Shown: positions 53,734-61,885 of the stretch, in pieces
Numbering within the stretch: position 1 is the first letter of the stretch
How the letters are laid out: each line of letters opens with the position of its first letter
Source of the DNA: Aureisphaera sp963669405
GTDB lineage: Bacteria > Bacteroidota > Bacteroidia > Flavobacteriales > Flavobacteriaceae
DNA length: 64,000 nucleotides
NCBI GenBank assembly: GCA_963669405.2
Contig: CAXXHF010000001.1
Span: 124,001 to 188,000 of the forward strand
Direction of reading: 5' to 3'
Position numbers and translations under genes: made by a program
Notes under the pieces: model-generated
Database searches by the model: none
Told to the model about the DNA's origin: nothing
What the model saw: only the letters and a program-made list of their open reading frames with translations

Positions 53734-53748
53734 AGAGTTTGGAAGCTA

Positions 53749-53970
53749 TTAGTTTTCGTCTTTTAAGGTAAGGTCACCACAAACTTCTTGAAAGATTTCA
53801 CAGGGATCTACATCTATAGCCAAAGCTATAAGGTATAGCTCGTCTGCTCGAAGTTTGGTTCGTTTATTGGAGCTTAACTGACTCATACGGGATTTACTAA
53901 TTCCAGTCTTTCTAGAAACTTCTGCCTTATTAATTGATTTCTTTGTTAAATAAAGACCTAATTTGGTCAT
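53749..53970 (-). CDS. XRE-family helix-turn-helix regulator
   Basis: A 73-residue protein that is almost entirely a Cro/C1-type HTH: KAEVSRKTGISKSRMSQLSS near 15-34 is the recognition region, and YLIALAIDVDPCEIFQEVCG near 45 the fifth helix. It is the first gene of the minus-strand cluster and probably controls it. The short length and position upstream of two unknown genes is typical of antitoxin- or defence-controlling repressors. Confidence 0.8.
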   Translation of the reverse strand: MTKLGLYLTKKSINKAEVSRKTGISKSRMSQLSSNKRTKLRADELYLIALAIDVDPCEIFQEVCGDLTLKDEN

Positions 53971-54110
53971 AAGTGTGTGGTTTTTATATACATAAATATA
54001 GATAGTATAAACAGATGTATCAAATATTTCAACTTGTGTTATGAATTTGGGTAGATTTTTTATACATTAGTGTAGATAATCGAAACTATTGTATTAAAAT
54101 ATTACACTTT
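53971..54110. promoter_or_regulatory. Divergent promoter region of the XRE and 54111 genes
   Basis: AT-rich 140 bp between divergent genes. ATACAT (53988-53993) and ATGTAT (54015-54020) form a spaced dyad within the XRE promoter; a TTTG, then TATATTTA on the minus strand form a plausible promoter for the regulator. Consistent with autoregulation; weak by sequence alone. Confidence 0.35.
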
Positions 54111-54308
54111 ATGGGGAGGTACAGATACACAAAAGCTGATTTAGAGCAGATTATAGGTGTGCAATTAGAGAATTTAAACGCTATTCATGACCTTTTACGC
54201 ATTATGAAACTGCAAAATGAACTTATAGATAATGCCAATAAGAAATTAAAAGATGAAGTAATTGATTTTAAGAAGCGGGTTAATTATGGGAGTGGTAAGC
54301 ACGAATAA
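54111..54308 (+). CDS. Small coiled-coil protein of unknown function
   Basis: A 65-residue acidic/basic helical protein. It begins MGRYRYTKADLEQIIGVQLE and continues as one long amphipathic helix (LLRIMKLQNELIDNANKKLK near 28). It lies opposite the XRE gene and its 3' end is 32 bases from the convergent 763-residue gene. It may be a regulator partner or a small subunit. Coding is supported by an ATG, good codon use and no overlap, not by similarity. Confidence 0.5.
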   Translation: MGRYRYTKADLEQIIGVQLENLNAIHDLLRIMKLQNELIDNANKKLKDEVIDFKKRVNYGSGKHE

Positions 54309-54340
54309 AGTTGTTTGGATTTAAAAATGAAATTCCCATT

Positions 54341-56632
54341 TTAAGTCTGTAAAATTATTTTTACTAAGTACGAACTAAATTGTTTTAATAGTTGGTTATT
54401 AATCTTTGCACAATAATTCAAAACATTTTTTAAATCTTTCTTTTTGAGTCGTAATTTTCTTGTTCCGATAGCCAACAAAAATTCTAGCAAAGCTTCTCCA
54501 TGTTCATTATCATAATTGTCAGCCATACTTTTTAAAAGTGTTTTCATTTTCAAACTACTTTCCCCGTCTAGGTCATAAGCAAAAAACTCTAATTTGCCAG
54601 CTCTTAAAATTGAAGCTTGAATAATGCCATCATTAAATCTTTGAAAATTATCAGGAGAAAGTAAGTTTCTAATATAGTTTGACTGCTTTAGTGTTCTCTC
54701 CGAATCTATCGGGTTGTTAAACATGTTATTTATAACTGATGAAATTGTAAAATATACTTGTGATTGATATGCTGTATCTTCATTTACATCAAAATCCCAA
54801 AAAACAAACCCTTTCCTCAAACTTAACCTTTCTCCATTGTATTTACTTAAGAAAACATTATTAACCAAGCCTTTGGTTTCTCGATTATTTCGTAAAACAG
54901 TTAACCTATTCTTAACAAAATTTGCTAATTCATTGTTTAAGTCTTCATCTATCTCAGAAATTAAATCTTCAAAAAACTCTTTTTCATAATCCCAATTTGT
55001 ATTCCCTTTTCGTGGTGTACATGACACTTCTTCTACACTTACTACAGGATATGTTTGTCCACCGTCTTTTCCTTGTCCAAGATTATTTTTTGTTGTTTTG
55101 CTATATTCATTCGAACTAGTTCTAAATACATTAATGAAGTAAATAATACTTAATTTACTATAGTTCCGTAATACTCTACTTAAATGCAAATAATGTCTGC
55201 CAGTTACTATTGACGAGCCTACTACAATTACACTACCCTTTATATTTCTTATGTCTTGAATATTATCAATCGACAATAATTCTGGTTTTACTTTAAAACT
55301 TACTTCTTTTTTTATAAAATTTGCTAGGATTTCCGATCCTTCATCATTTAAATGAATAATATATTTACTATTCGCGGGAATAAATGTATTGACTTTGCGC
55401 TCAAGTTTTTCTTTAAATCTTCTTGAAACATTATTCTCTTTTAGAAGTTCAAGTAATCTTGAAGAGTCGATATACACTTCATAATTACCTAATTTATCAA
55501 CAGTGTCTCTGTAATAAGTTCTAAATATATTGTTGTCTTCAGTATTTGCCCGATGACGTAGCATAAAAGGGCTTAAATACTTTGGGGCGTCAATTTTTTT
55601 TAATGTAACATTTTTGACCTTTGGTTGTACAGTTAAAAATACATCACTATTTATTTCGATTGGACGAGAATATTTTTTGCACAACTTACAACTATCATAA
55701 TCTGGATAAGTTTCAAAAATATCAAATCCGTTTTTGAAATGATTTATGTTTTTTGTAAGATTACACATAATGCTTTCTTGATGCTTTAGAAATTTTTTCT
55801 TTTTCCCAAGAAAGAATAAAACTATTATTTGATCTCTTCTGGCGAGTCTTTTATCAATTAGTCTGTCTATAATGTTACCAGAAGTTGAAGATGATATAAT
55901 GATAAGTGAATCTCGTTTAAAACTTGATTTTTTCTTTTCAAAAACATTATAGGATTCAAAACTGTTTATTGGAATTGAATCAAAATCCTCACCAAAGCGT
56001 CTTTTTATCTCAAAAATTGCAAAAGGTAGTACATTTATTGATGAAGTATCGCAATAAATAGATGAAGCACTATCGAATCTACTTAATAGCTGAACTGCAA
56101 TAAAAAATATTTCAGCAGAATTTATTAGGATATTTCCTGTTCTAATAAATTTTTCACTATGTTTTTTCGATGGGAACACGAAATGATGATCAGGTGAAGA
56201 TTCAACTAATCCACCCTTATTTCGAAAAATTTGTAACGCACCGTTTCTTTCTAAATGTTTAAAAAAATCTGTTTTAGAAGTTTCTAAAAAACTACTTAGA
56301 ACTTTACTGTTGCCTGGAAAATATTCACCTTTTTCATTAAACTCATACACAAAGCATGATTCTAGATTATATTTTTCATTAAACCCCGGAACCCTCCGAA
56401 ATGTTTCATAAATAAATTCATTGAAGTACTCTTTAATTTGTAGATTAGAGTACGATGGCAAAATTATAATTAGTTTGTCTGTCAACAAGTGTAACTGAAA
56501 AAAAGATTCTAATTCGTCAATTAGATTTTTATGTCTGGTATACTTTCTCTGGTTAACAAAAACAACTGTTATAGATTCTGTCTTCTTGAAATTTATTGAA
56601 TCGCTATATTGGAATAGAAAAAAATCTTTCAT
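54341..56632 (-). CDS. 763-residue protein with phosphoribosyltransferase-like segments, partner of the GHKL ATPase
   Basis: I do not recognise the whole protein. Around residues 150-255 it looks like a PRTase fold: HHFVFPSKKHSEKFIRTGN near 147, then SSIYCDTSSINVLPF near 190 and SLIIISSSTSGNI near 240, which parallel the OPRT core strands and PRPP loop, although the acidic DDxxTT pair is replaced by SSSTSG. C315-x2-C318 could bind zinc. A second similar strand-loop, SVIVVGSSIVTGRHYLHLSR, is near 464. The C-terminal 200 residues are helical. No membrane segment. Its ATG overlaps the stop of the GHKL gene by four bases, so it is made together with it. A nucleotide-processing effector is my inference. 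Confidence 0.6.
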   Translation of the reverse strand: MKDFFLFQYSDSINFKKTESITVVFVNQRKYTRHKNLIDELESFFQLHLLTDKLIIILPSYSNLQIKEYFNEFIYETFRRVPGFNEKYNLESCFVYEFNEKGEYFPGNSKVLSSFLETSKTDFFKHLERNGALQIFRNKGGLVESSPDHHFVFPSKKHSEKFIRTGNILINSAEIFFIAVQLLSRFDSASSIYCDTSSINVLPFAIFEIKRRFGEDFDSIPINSFESYNVFEKKKSSFKRDSLIIISSSTSGNIIDRLIDKRLARRDQIIVLFFLGKKKKFLKHQESIMCNLTKNINHFKNGFDIFETYPDYDSCKLCKKYSRPIEINSDVFLTVQPKVKNVTLKKIDAPKYLSPFMLRHRANTEDNNIFRTYYRDTVDKLGNYEVYIDSSRLLELLKENNVSRRFKEKLERKVNTFIPANSKYIIHLNDEGSEILANFIKKEVSFKVKPELLSIDNIQDIRNIKGSVIVVGSSIVTGRHYLHLSRVLRNYSKLSIIYFINVFRTSSNEYSKTTKNNLGQGKDGGQTYPVVSVEEVSCTPRKGNTNWDYEKEFFEDLISEIDEDLNNELANFVKNRLTVLRNNRETKGLVNNVFLSKYNGERLSLRKGFVFWDFDVNEDTAYQSQVYFTISSVINNMFNNPIDSERTLKQSNYIRNLLSPDNFQRFNDGIIQASILRAGKLEFFAYDLDGESSLKMKTLLKSMADNYDNEHGEALLEFLLAIGTRKLRLKKKDLKNVLNYCAKINNQLLKQFSSYLVKIILQT

Positions 56633-57804
56633 AGACCTAAAGGATAAATAATTGATATTAAAGTTCCTTCAGCATTCTTATTCTTTTTAAAGTCTAATGA
56701 ATTGTTATACCAATCATTCAATACAATTTCGCTAGGAGAAGTTGCTTTTATGTATCTGCTATTGCGCATATCTCTAAATACATCGGTTCTACCTGATTTT
56801 ATCCTTAGAAACCCTTTCTGGTCTATAGTCTCAAGTACTCTATTTAATCCCAGTCCTTTATTTCCTTTGTGAATTCCAACAGAAGATGTGTTATGTTTAA
56901 ACAAACATTTTTTTATTGTTTCTACTTCTTCTTTTAATGTAATAGAATCTAAAGAATCAATATTGGCAAAACGTTTTACTAATCCAGGACCACTATCGAT
57001 TACTGAAATTTCGAAAAGATATAATTCGCTTTTATCATTCAATGGTAATTCAGAACCAAAATAGTTTATAAGACCAATGTTTTGCTTATAATCTCTTTTG
57101 TAATTTTTTAATGTTCGCTTATGAAATTTAAAATAAACTGATCTGATATTTGGATACAGATTGTTACCATTTATATCTGTTCTAGCATGCTCATCAGTAT
57201 TTAAAAATAATTCATGAGTGATTTTTGCAAAATCTTCCATTACTGGTCTAATAGATTTTTTAAATACTTCTTTATTAAAATAATTTCCTATTTTTTCAAA
57301 AACAGAATACAGATTAAAATCAAGAGCTTCTTCTGAAACAACCGTCTTATCTAATTCATAAAGAAATCTTGAATAACCTCTTTTACTCAAATCATGATCG
57401 AAGCAATAAATAGGTATAGATTCATTACTTTTAAGTTTTAAATATTCCATTTTATTGAAATAATCTTGACTTAGCTTTTTAAGTTTATTTCTTATATCTA
57501 TTCCGTCTTCGTTTAAGATTTTTTTCTCCCAACATAATACAATAATTGGGTAAACAAATTCTTGATTTAAATAGACACTAAATTGTTCAATACCATTTAT
57601 TGGCAAATGTAAATTCCCAGAATTATTTTTTCTCAACCAAGTAGAAATGAATTGTAAAAAAGAAGCAAAAGCACTAAAGTCTGACTGTACAATTTTCGTA
57701 GGTAGTTTTATGTCAATGACTTCTTCTTTTCCAACATTATATAACTCATCATAAAGTGTTTCTATATATCCTAGAGTTACATTTTGTATAATTTTTATTA
57801 TCAA
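56629..57804 (-). CDS. GHKL (HSP90/histidine-kinase-like) ATPase
   Basis: A 391-residue protein. The C-terminal half has all GHKL boxes: N box with HELFLNTDEHAR near 196, G1 box VIDSGPGLVKRF near 267, G2 box KGNKGLGLNRVL near 311, and G3 box GTLISIIYP near 380. The N-terminal 190 residues match nothing I know and lack a dimerisation/phospho-acceptor His helix, so it is not a normal histidine kinase. The start is TTG at 57804, 24 bases after a TATCTTTA -7 box. It is the sensor or motor gene of a two-gene unit with the 54341 gene (four-base overlap). Very AT-rich compared with the core genes. Confidence 0.75.
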   Translation of the reverse strand: MIIKIIQNVTLGYIETLYDELYNVGKEEVIDIKLPTKIVQSDFSAFASFLQFISTWLRKNNSGNLHLPINGIEQFSVYLNQEFVYPIIVLCWEKKILNEDGIDIRNKLKKLSQDYFNKMEYLKLKSNESIPIYCFDHDLSKRGYSRFLYELDKTVVSEEALDFNLYSVFEKIGNYFNKEVFKKSIRPVMEDFAKITHELFLNTDEHARTDINGNNLYPNIRSVYFKFHKRTLKNYKRDYKQNIGLINYFGSELPLNDKSELYLFEISVIDSGPGLVKRFANIDSLDSITLKEEVETIKKCLFKHNTSSVGIHKGNKGLGLNRVLETIDQKGFLRIKSGRTDVFRDMRNSRYIKATSPSEIVLNDWYNNSLDFKKNKNAEGTLISIIYPLGL

Positions 57805-57828
57805 TTTTTTTTTATTTTAATTCTTGTA

Positions 57829-57836
57829 TAAAGATA
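57829..57836 (-). promoter_or_regulatory. TAnnTTTR -7 box (TATCTTTA) of the GHKL/PRTase-like operon
   Basis: Minus-strand match to the Bacteroidota -7 element, 24 bases before the TTG start of the GHKL gene; no clear TTG element upstream. Confidence 0.4.
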
Positions 57837-57878
57837 GATAATTTTACCTGCTAAATGGATAAGCCTTCAAGGTTTGCA

Positions 57879-57924
57879 TGTCTTTTTTCCTTGATGAAAA
57901 AAGAAACAAAAAATCAAGGCTGCA
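57879..57924 (+). repeat. CCTTGAT hairpin repeat, copy 2 (solo)
   Basis: The same hairpin as in repeats A and B (one A shorter in the loop) but without the rest of the element, just upstream of the GHKL operon. It is a stand-alone repeat unit or the remnant of an eroded copy. Confidence 0.75.
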
Positions 57925-58029
57925 TAATAATTTAAACTTTTACCGATTAGCGTTAATTCAGTACGATAGTAACTGCTTTATAATCTTTCATTGTATAAAA
58001 GCTCTAAAAGCAGCTAAGTATAAATAATA

Positions 58030-58950
58030 TTATTTTTTATCCTTTAAAGTATAAATATGTGTAGGGTCTTTAATAGTCTGGAAACAGTTTTTTTGCCCTT
58101 CTAAATTATCATTAATTGTATATAATTTATCACCATGGTGCGCTATCCCTTCAAGATTATTATCATCTATTGCATTATGATCGATTTCATAAAGTTTGAA
58201 ATCTGTCATACTTGCAGTCTCAAGTTGAAAAACACCAGTCGATTCTAAATTTATCTTATCAATAAAATATCTTCCCCCTTGCTTTTCATTAATATATTTA
58301 CTCCTTATCAAAAAAATTGATTTATTATCACTGCTTAGGGTTATCCCTGTATATCTAAAATCATCTGAGAGATTAATGGTTAACTGATCAACATATGTAA
58401 GAATAAACTTTTCTCTTTGTGAATCAATTCGATAAGCCAAAATTTTTGCTTTTGCAGAAGCTTTGAATTTATCTCTTTCTTGAATTACGTACAATAAACT
58501 CTTATCTTTATTAATGTCTATACCCTCTAAACCAGTTTCTAATATATTCTTTGAATCATTTTTGGGTAATTCTTCGATATCTTTTTCAACTTTAACAGAT
58601 GTATAGTTTTTAATATCAATAGCCTTAATCGTATTGTCCTTTTCATTAACACAAAATATATAGTGTTCAAATATAGCTAAGCCTTCTAAATCCATATTTT
58701 CTAAAAATGGTAAATAGATCTTTTGTAGGGGTAAATTTTCAGAATCCTTTTTTAGTTTACTAATTTTATACTGATACAGATATTTACAATTTTCCGAGAG
58801 AATAAACAAACTATCGTTTATTATGTCCATACCAGAAATTTGTACAGGATAATTGAATTCTGAATTCAAATTATATACCTGCTTTACTTGGGCTTGAAGC
58901 GAAATTGTAAGTGAATAAAATATAATTAGGGCTACAAATATTTTTTTCAT
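58030..58950 (-). CDS. Exported beta-propeller protein, SdiA-regulated / esterase-like phytase type
   Basis: A 306-residue protein with signal peptide (ending SLQAQ). The repeating pattern of propeller blades is visible: NMDLEGLAIFEHYIFCVNEK near 90, TGLEGIDINKDKSLLYVIQE near 138, and NNLEGIAHHGDKLYTINDN near 266, each an 'LEGI' blade typical of the SdiA-regulated/phytase-like family. Periplasmic or secreted; activity unknown. It is the last of three minus-strand exported genes, 11 bases from the lipoprotein upstream. Confidence 0.75.
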   Translation of the reverse strand: MKKIFVALIIFYSLTISLQAQVKQVYNLNSEFNYPVQISGMDIINDSLFILSENCKYLYQYKISKLKKDSENLPLQKIYLPFLENMDLEGLAIFEHYIFCVNEKDNTIKAIDIKNYTSVKVEKDIEELPKNDSKNILETGLEGIDINKDKSLLYVIQERDKFKASAKAKILAYRIDSQREKFILTYVDQLTINLSDDFRYTGITLSSDNKSIFLIRSKYINEKQGGRYFIDKINLESTGVFQLETASMTDFKLYEIDHNAIDDNNLEGIAHHGDKLYTINDNLEGQKNCFQTIKDPTHIYTLKDKK

Positions 58951-58961
58951 TATTTAAGTTT

Positions 58962-59477
58962 TTATTTCATTTTATTAAGTGCACCTCTCATTAATTTTGA
59001 TATTGAATCTGAAGCAATTTCGCTTTGAAACTTTTCCTTACTAATATCTTTTGTTGGTCCGTAAATAAAATCAAAAGAGATTACAGCATTAAAATGACCT
59101 TCTGTAATAAGCACGGTTGAAAAGTCTAAATCTACATACCATCTTGACCGAAAACTTGATTGGTAATAACTCAAAACAATTTTTGAATTATTTACAAATG
59201 CCTTACTATCTTTATTACTAGATGTTGCAAGATCATTATATAATTGAATAAATTTTTGTCGAAAAATTGATGATTCTACTAAATTATCCTGAGAGTTAAT
59301 TACTTTCCTGACTTCTTCCTTAGGTTTAAATTTTATTCCAAACACAACTGGATCGTTAAATGAATTAATTCCCCTATCTTCTTTTATTTCACGACATCCT
59401 ATCACTACAGTTATAGACATTAGCACAAGAAGAATTTTGACTATTAAATCAGTTATTTTAATGTTAGTTTTTTTCAT
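58962..59477 (-). CDS. Hypothetical lipoprotein
   Basis: A 171-residue protein with a long N-terminal hydrophobic segment and lipobox VIGC (Cys28). The mature part is mixed alpha/beta with a Ser/Lys-rich centre (ATSSNKDSKAFVNNSK near 85) and a WYVDLDF strand near 112. No family recognised. Between the propeller gene and the large lipoprotein gene (17-base gap), likely one operon. Confidence 0.6.
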   Translation of the reverse strand: MKKTNIKITDLIVKILLVLMSITVVIGCREIKEDRGINSFNDPVVFGIKFKPKEEVRKVINSQDNLVESSIFRQKFIQLYNDLATSSNKDSKAFVNNSKIVLSYYQSSFRSRWYVDLDFSTVLITEGHFNAVISFDFIYGPTKDISKEKFQSEIASDSISKLMRGALNKMK

Positions 59478-59494
59478 TTCTATCTAAGGCAAGG

Positions 59495-60766
59495 TTATTT
59501 ATAATTCCAAACAACACCATGTGGATACTTATCAAGGTCATCTTTTTTTTCAAAACTACCATTTGCTACACCATCACTATGCCACCAAGTTACTATTGCA
59601 TCTACTGAAGTCAAAGACTCTTCTGTTAGCTCGTCAGCCAACCTAACCAATGTCCTTATTTGAGCTGTTCTTAACGAATTATTATTAGCCTTATAATCCT
59701 CTATTTGTGTTATTACATTTTTAAAATCAGAAGAAGATGTATATTTCTTTAATCTTCTTTCAAGCTTATATGCAGAAAGAGAACTATTCAAAGAACCTAC
59801 TGCTTCTTCTAAAGCATCAAAATTATTTCTCTCTGATGAATCTAAAAGCTCAAGAAAAACAAGGGACCTATCCATTATATGTTTTGGAACAGACGCATCC
59901 GCAGACATTAAAACTAAAGAGACATATGGTACATCAAAAGTTTTATTATTTGTTTGATTCCTTAAAATCAGAGTTTTTTCATCAACATAAAAATCATTAT
60001 TCCAAAATAGTGAACTTTCACCTTTTGCTCTTCCAATAACATACCATTCCCCCTTTCTCAACGGTGTAAGATTAACTTGTGAACCTCTAATTTGAGAAGG
60101 TGAATAAAACTGAACCTGATAGTCTATCAATACAGTATTCTTCTTATTTCCGAAGATAAGTTTTGCAGCTTCTACAGCGGTTTTTACACTTGGAAGTACA
60201 GGATGAGGCACCATCCCTCCTAAACCACTAGAAACTTTATTTGCAGCATCTAAAAAAGCTTTAGTCCTTGTATTACGCTCAGCATTCACTTCTAGTATTC
60301 TTACCCTAAACCAGGGAGGCGTTACACCATCCCATTCAGGGTCATAATAGACTAATAAATCTTGAAAGTTTAGCATTTGACCACCAGGTACATCTCTTTG
60401 ATAAAAGGCGACTAGTGAAGTAACACTTTCTGAACCCGCAGTTACAACGTCTAAAACAACAGCAATATCCCTAGGTTCCTTAAGTTCTTCAGGAATTCTT
60501 ACACCTCTTATAATACAACCTAGTGGACTAAGTTTTTTAATTTCTCTATTTTCATCTTCTTGTAATTGATGAGGAAGTTTTAGTTGACGAACGTCATTAT
60601 TGTTAGAATCTTTTGGGTTATCTACAAATAACACTCTATTTTCCCTATAATCAGGAGTGGTAACAGCTTGTTCAGCAATTTTTGGACCTGCTGATCCACA
60701 ACTTGTTATTATTGTAAAAAAGCACAACAACATGACAATTAAACAATGACTTTTTAATTCTTTCAT
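59495..60766 (-). CDS. Large hypothetical lipoprotein
   Basis: A 423-residue lipoprotein; signal with lipobox ITSC, Cys23, followed by GSAGPK. Residues 80-270 are beta-rich (DIAVVLDVVTAGSESVTSLV near 101, EWYVIGRAKGESSLFWNND near 245); residues 300-400 are helical with a Trp/His end (AIVTWWHSDGVANGSF near 390). No family recognised. First gene of the exported trio. It has an AT-rich composition like the rest of the island. Confidence 0.6.
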   Translation of the reverse strand: MKELKSHCLIVMLLCFFTIITSCGSAGPKIAEQAVTTPDYRENRVLFVDNPKDSNNNDVRQLKLPHQLQEDENREIKKLSPLGCIIRGVRIPEELKEPRDIAVVLDVVTAGSESVTSLVAFYQRDVPGGQMLNFQDLLVYYDPEWDGVTPPWFRVRILEVNAERNTRTKAFLDAANKVSSGLGGMVPHPVLPSVKTAVEAAKLIFGNKKNTVLIDYQVQFYSPSQIRGSQVNLTPLRKGEWYVIGRAKGESSLFWNNDFYVDEKTLILRNQTNNKTFDVPYVSLVLMSADASVPKHIMDRSLVFLELLDSSERNNFDALEEAVGSLNSSLSAYKLERRLKKYTSSSDFKNVITQIEDYKANNNSLRTAQIRTLVRLADELTEESLTSVDAIVTWWHSDGVANGSFEKKDDLDKYPHGVVWNYK

Positions 60767-61083
60767 AATTAATATTATTGGTTAGTTAAAGATATATCCA
60801 GAAACATCCATGTTAAATACCCAATAACAGGTAAATTACATGTCTAATCAATGCTATTAATAAAATAGGGAGGAGTTAATGACTGATAATAAAGTGATTA
60901 CATAAATATAATAAAAATATTTCAATTATCCCATCCAATACACATTTTGCCTCCACTCCTCTGCCCTTCCAGCAAAAAGAGTATTGCATTAACTTTCTGA
61001 AAGAAACTTTTAGAAAGAAAAAAATCAAAGAAAATTGGGTTAAAGAACTTCGCTATTACCAAAGCAAAGTTACATAACGCGAA
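60767..61083. other. Intergenic stretch between the lipoprotein operon and repeat B
   Basis: Nothing coding seen. It must hold the promoter of the exported trio (minus strand). Near 60990-61020 is CTTTCTGAAAGAAACTTTTA followed by AGAAAG, a weak foldback. TTACATAA at 61070-61077 is the outer arm of the repeat B palindrome. Confidence 0.4.
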
Positions 61084-61812
61084 ATTATAGTACAAATGTT
61101 CATGTGTAGCCGTTTGCCCAATCGTACCATTTGATAGCTATAATTCCATATTATGTAAAATATCCCAGGAAGTCCCGTAGACACAATAAACTATTGTCTG
61201 GGGGTCATTAAACTTCAGGCTCTTGGCTTTGGTGCAAACAATGAACATGAACATCTCGTTATTTGTAGCTATAATCAGACGCTATGTAAAATTGCCGCGC
61301 CCAACCGCCAGATTGTTTTTAAAAAATTAAATGCTTCATGGCATTTATTTTTAAACTCAATTCGCCAACGCTTGGCCACACCAAAAAAAGCTAACTTTTG
61401 TCTTTTCTTTAAAATTCGCGTATTCGGGGAAAATCCTTCAAGATTTTTTTCTACGGCATTCTCGTCAACGTTCCGCAAGAGTACAAAATTACTCTGCGAG
61501 ATAATTTCCGTACACTTGCTCAAATCCGTCATTTGTTTGAAGCTTTCAGGGTTTGATATGTCTTTTTTCCTTGATGAAAAAAGAAACAAAAAAATCAAGG
61601 CTGCATAAAACTTTGGAAACAATGTACGGCTCAATCGCTATATTTTAGAAAACATTGTAACTGGTTAAGATTGCCTAGGATTCGCTTTAAAGCCTTGTTA
61701 TTGTTAAGGATATGTATTGCTAGCCCTCTAAAATATGTACGCTCATTTCGCCTATTGTTTTGACCAAAGTTTTCTGAGGCCGTTTTAGATTCGTCGTTCT
61801 ATTTTACATAAT
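61084..61812 (+). repeat. 729-bp direct repeat B (right border of the island)
   Basis: Second copy of repeat A, same orientation. The most diverged part is 61215-61255 and that near 61662-61690; the central 61262-61640 block is almost identical, including the GCCGCGCCCAACCGCC run. It ends TATTTTACATAAT, 74 bases before the RadC/JAB gene. The repeat spacing (start to start) is 9,013 bp, so the cargo plus one repeat behaves as a unit that homologous recombination could excise or duplicate. Confidence 0.85.
61559..61605 (+). repeat. CCTTGAT hairpin repeat, copy 3
   Basis: Same word and orientation as copy 1, inside repeat B. Confidence 0.8.
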
Positions 61813-61873
61813 ATAATTGTTTGTGGGCATGCTTTTGGATTGTTACCTTAGCTATTCGATAACTAACAAATTG

Positions 61874-61881
61874 TATCTTTG
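61874..61881 (+). promoter_or_regulatory. TAnnTTTG -7 box (TATCTTTG) four bases from the RadC/JAB ATG
   Basis: Exact consensus match. Its distance from the ATG at 61886 implies a leaderless message, or that translation starts lower down. Confidence 0.5.
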
Positions 61882-61885
61882 ATAT

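Noticed and set aside
61372..61608. Plus-strand frame in repeat B ending in FFLDEKRNKKIKAA
   Set aside because: It is read through the CCTTGAT hairpin repeat, a known source of spurious flavobacterial ORFs.
52054..61812. Classical integron with attC sites
   Set aside because: The palindromes lack RYYYAAC/GTTRRRY ends and no tyrosine integrase is visible; only a resemblance in shape.
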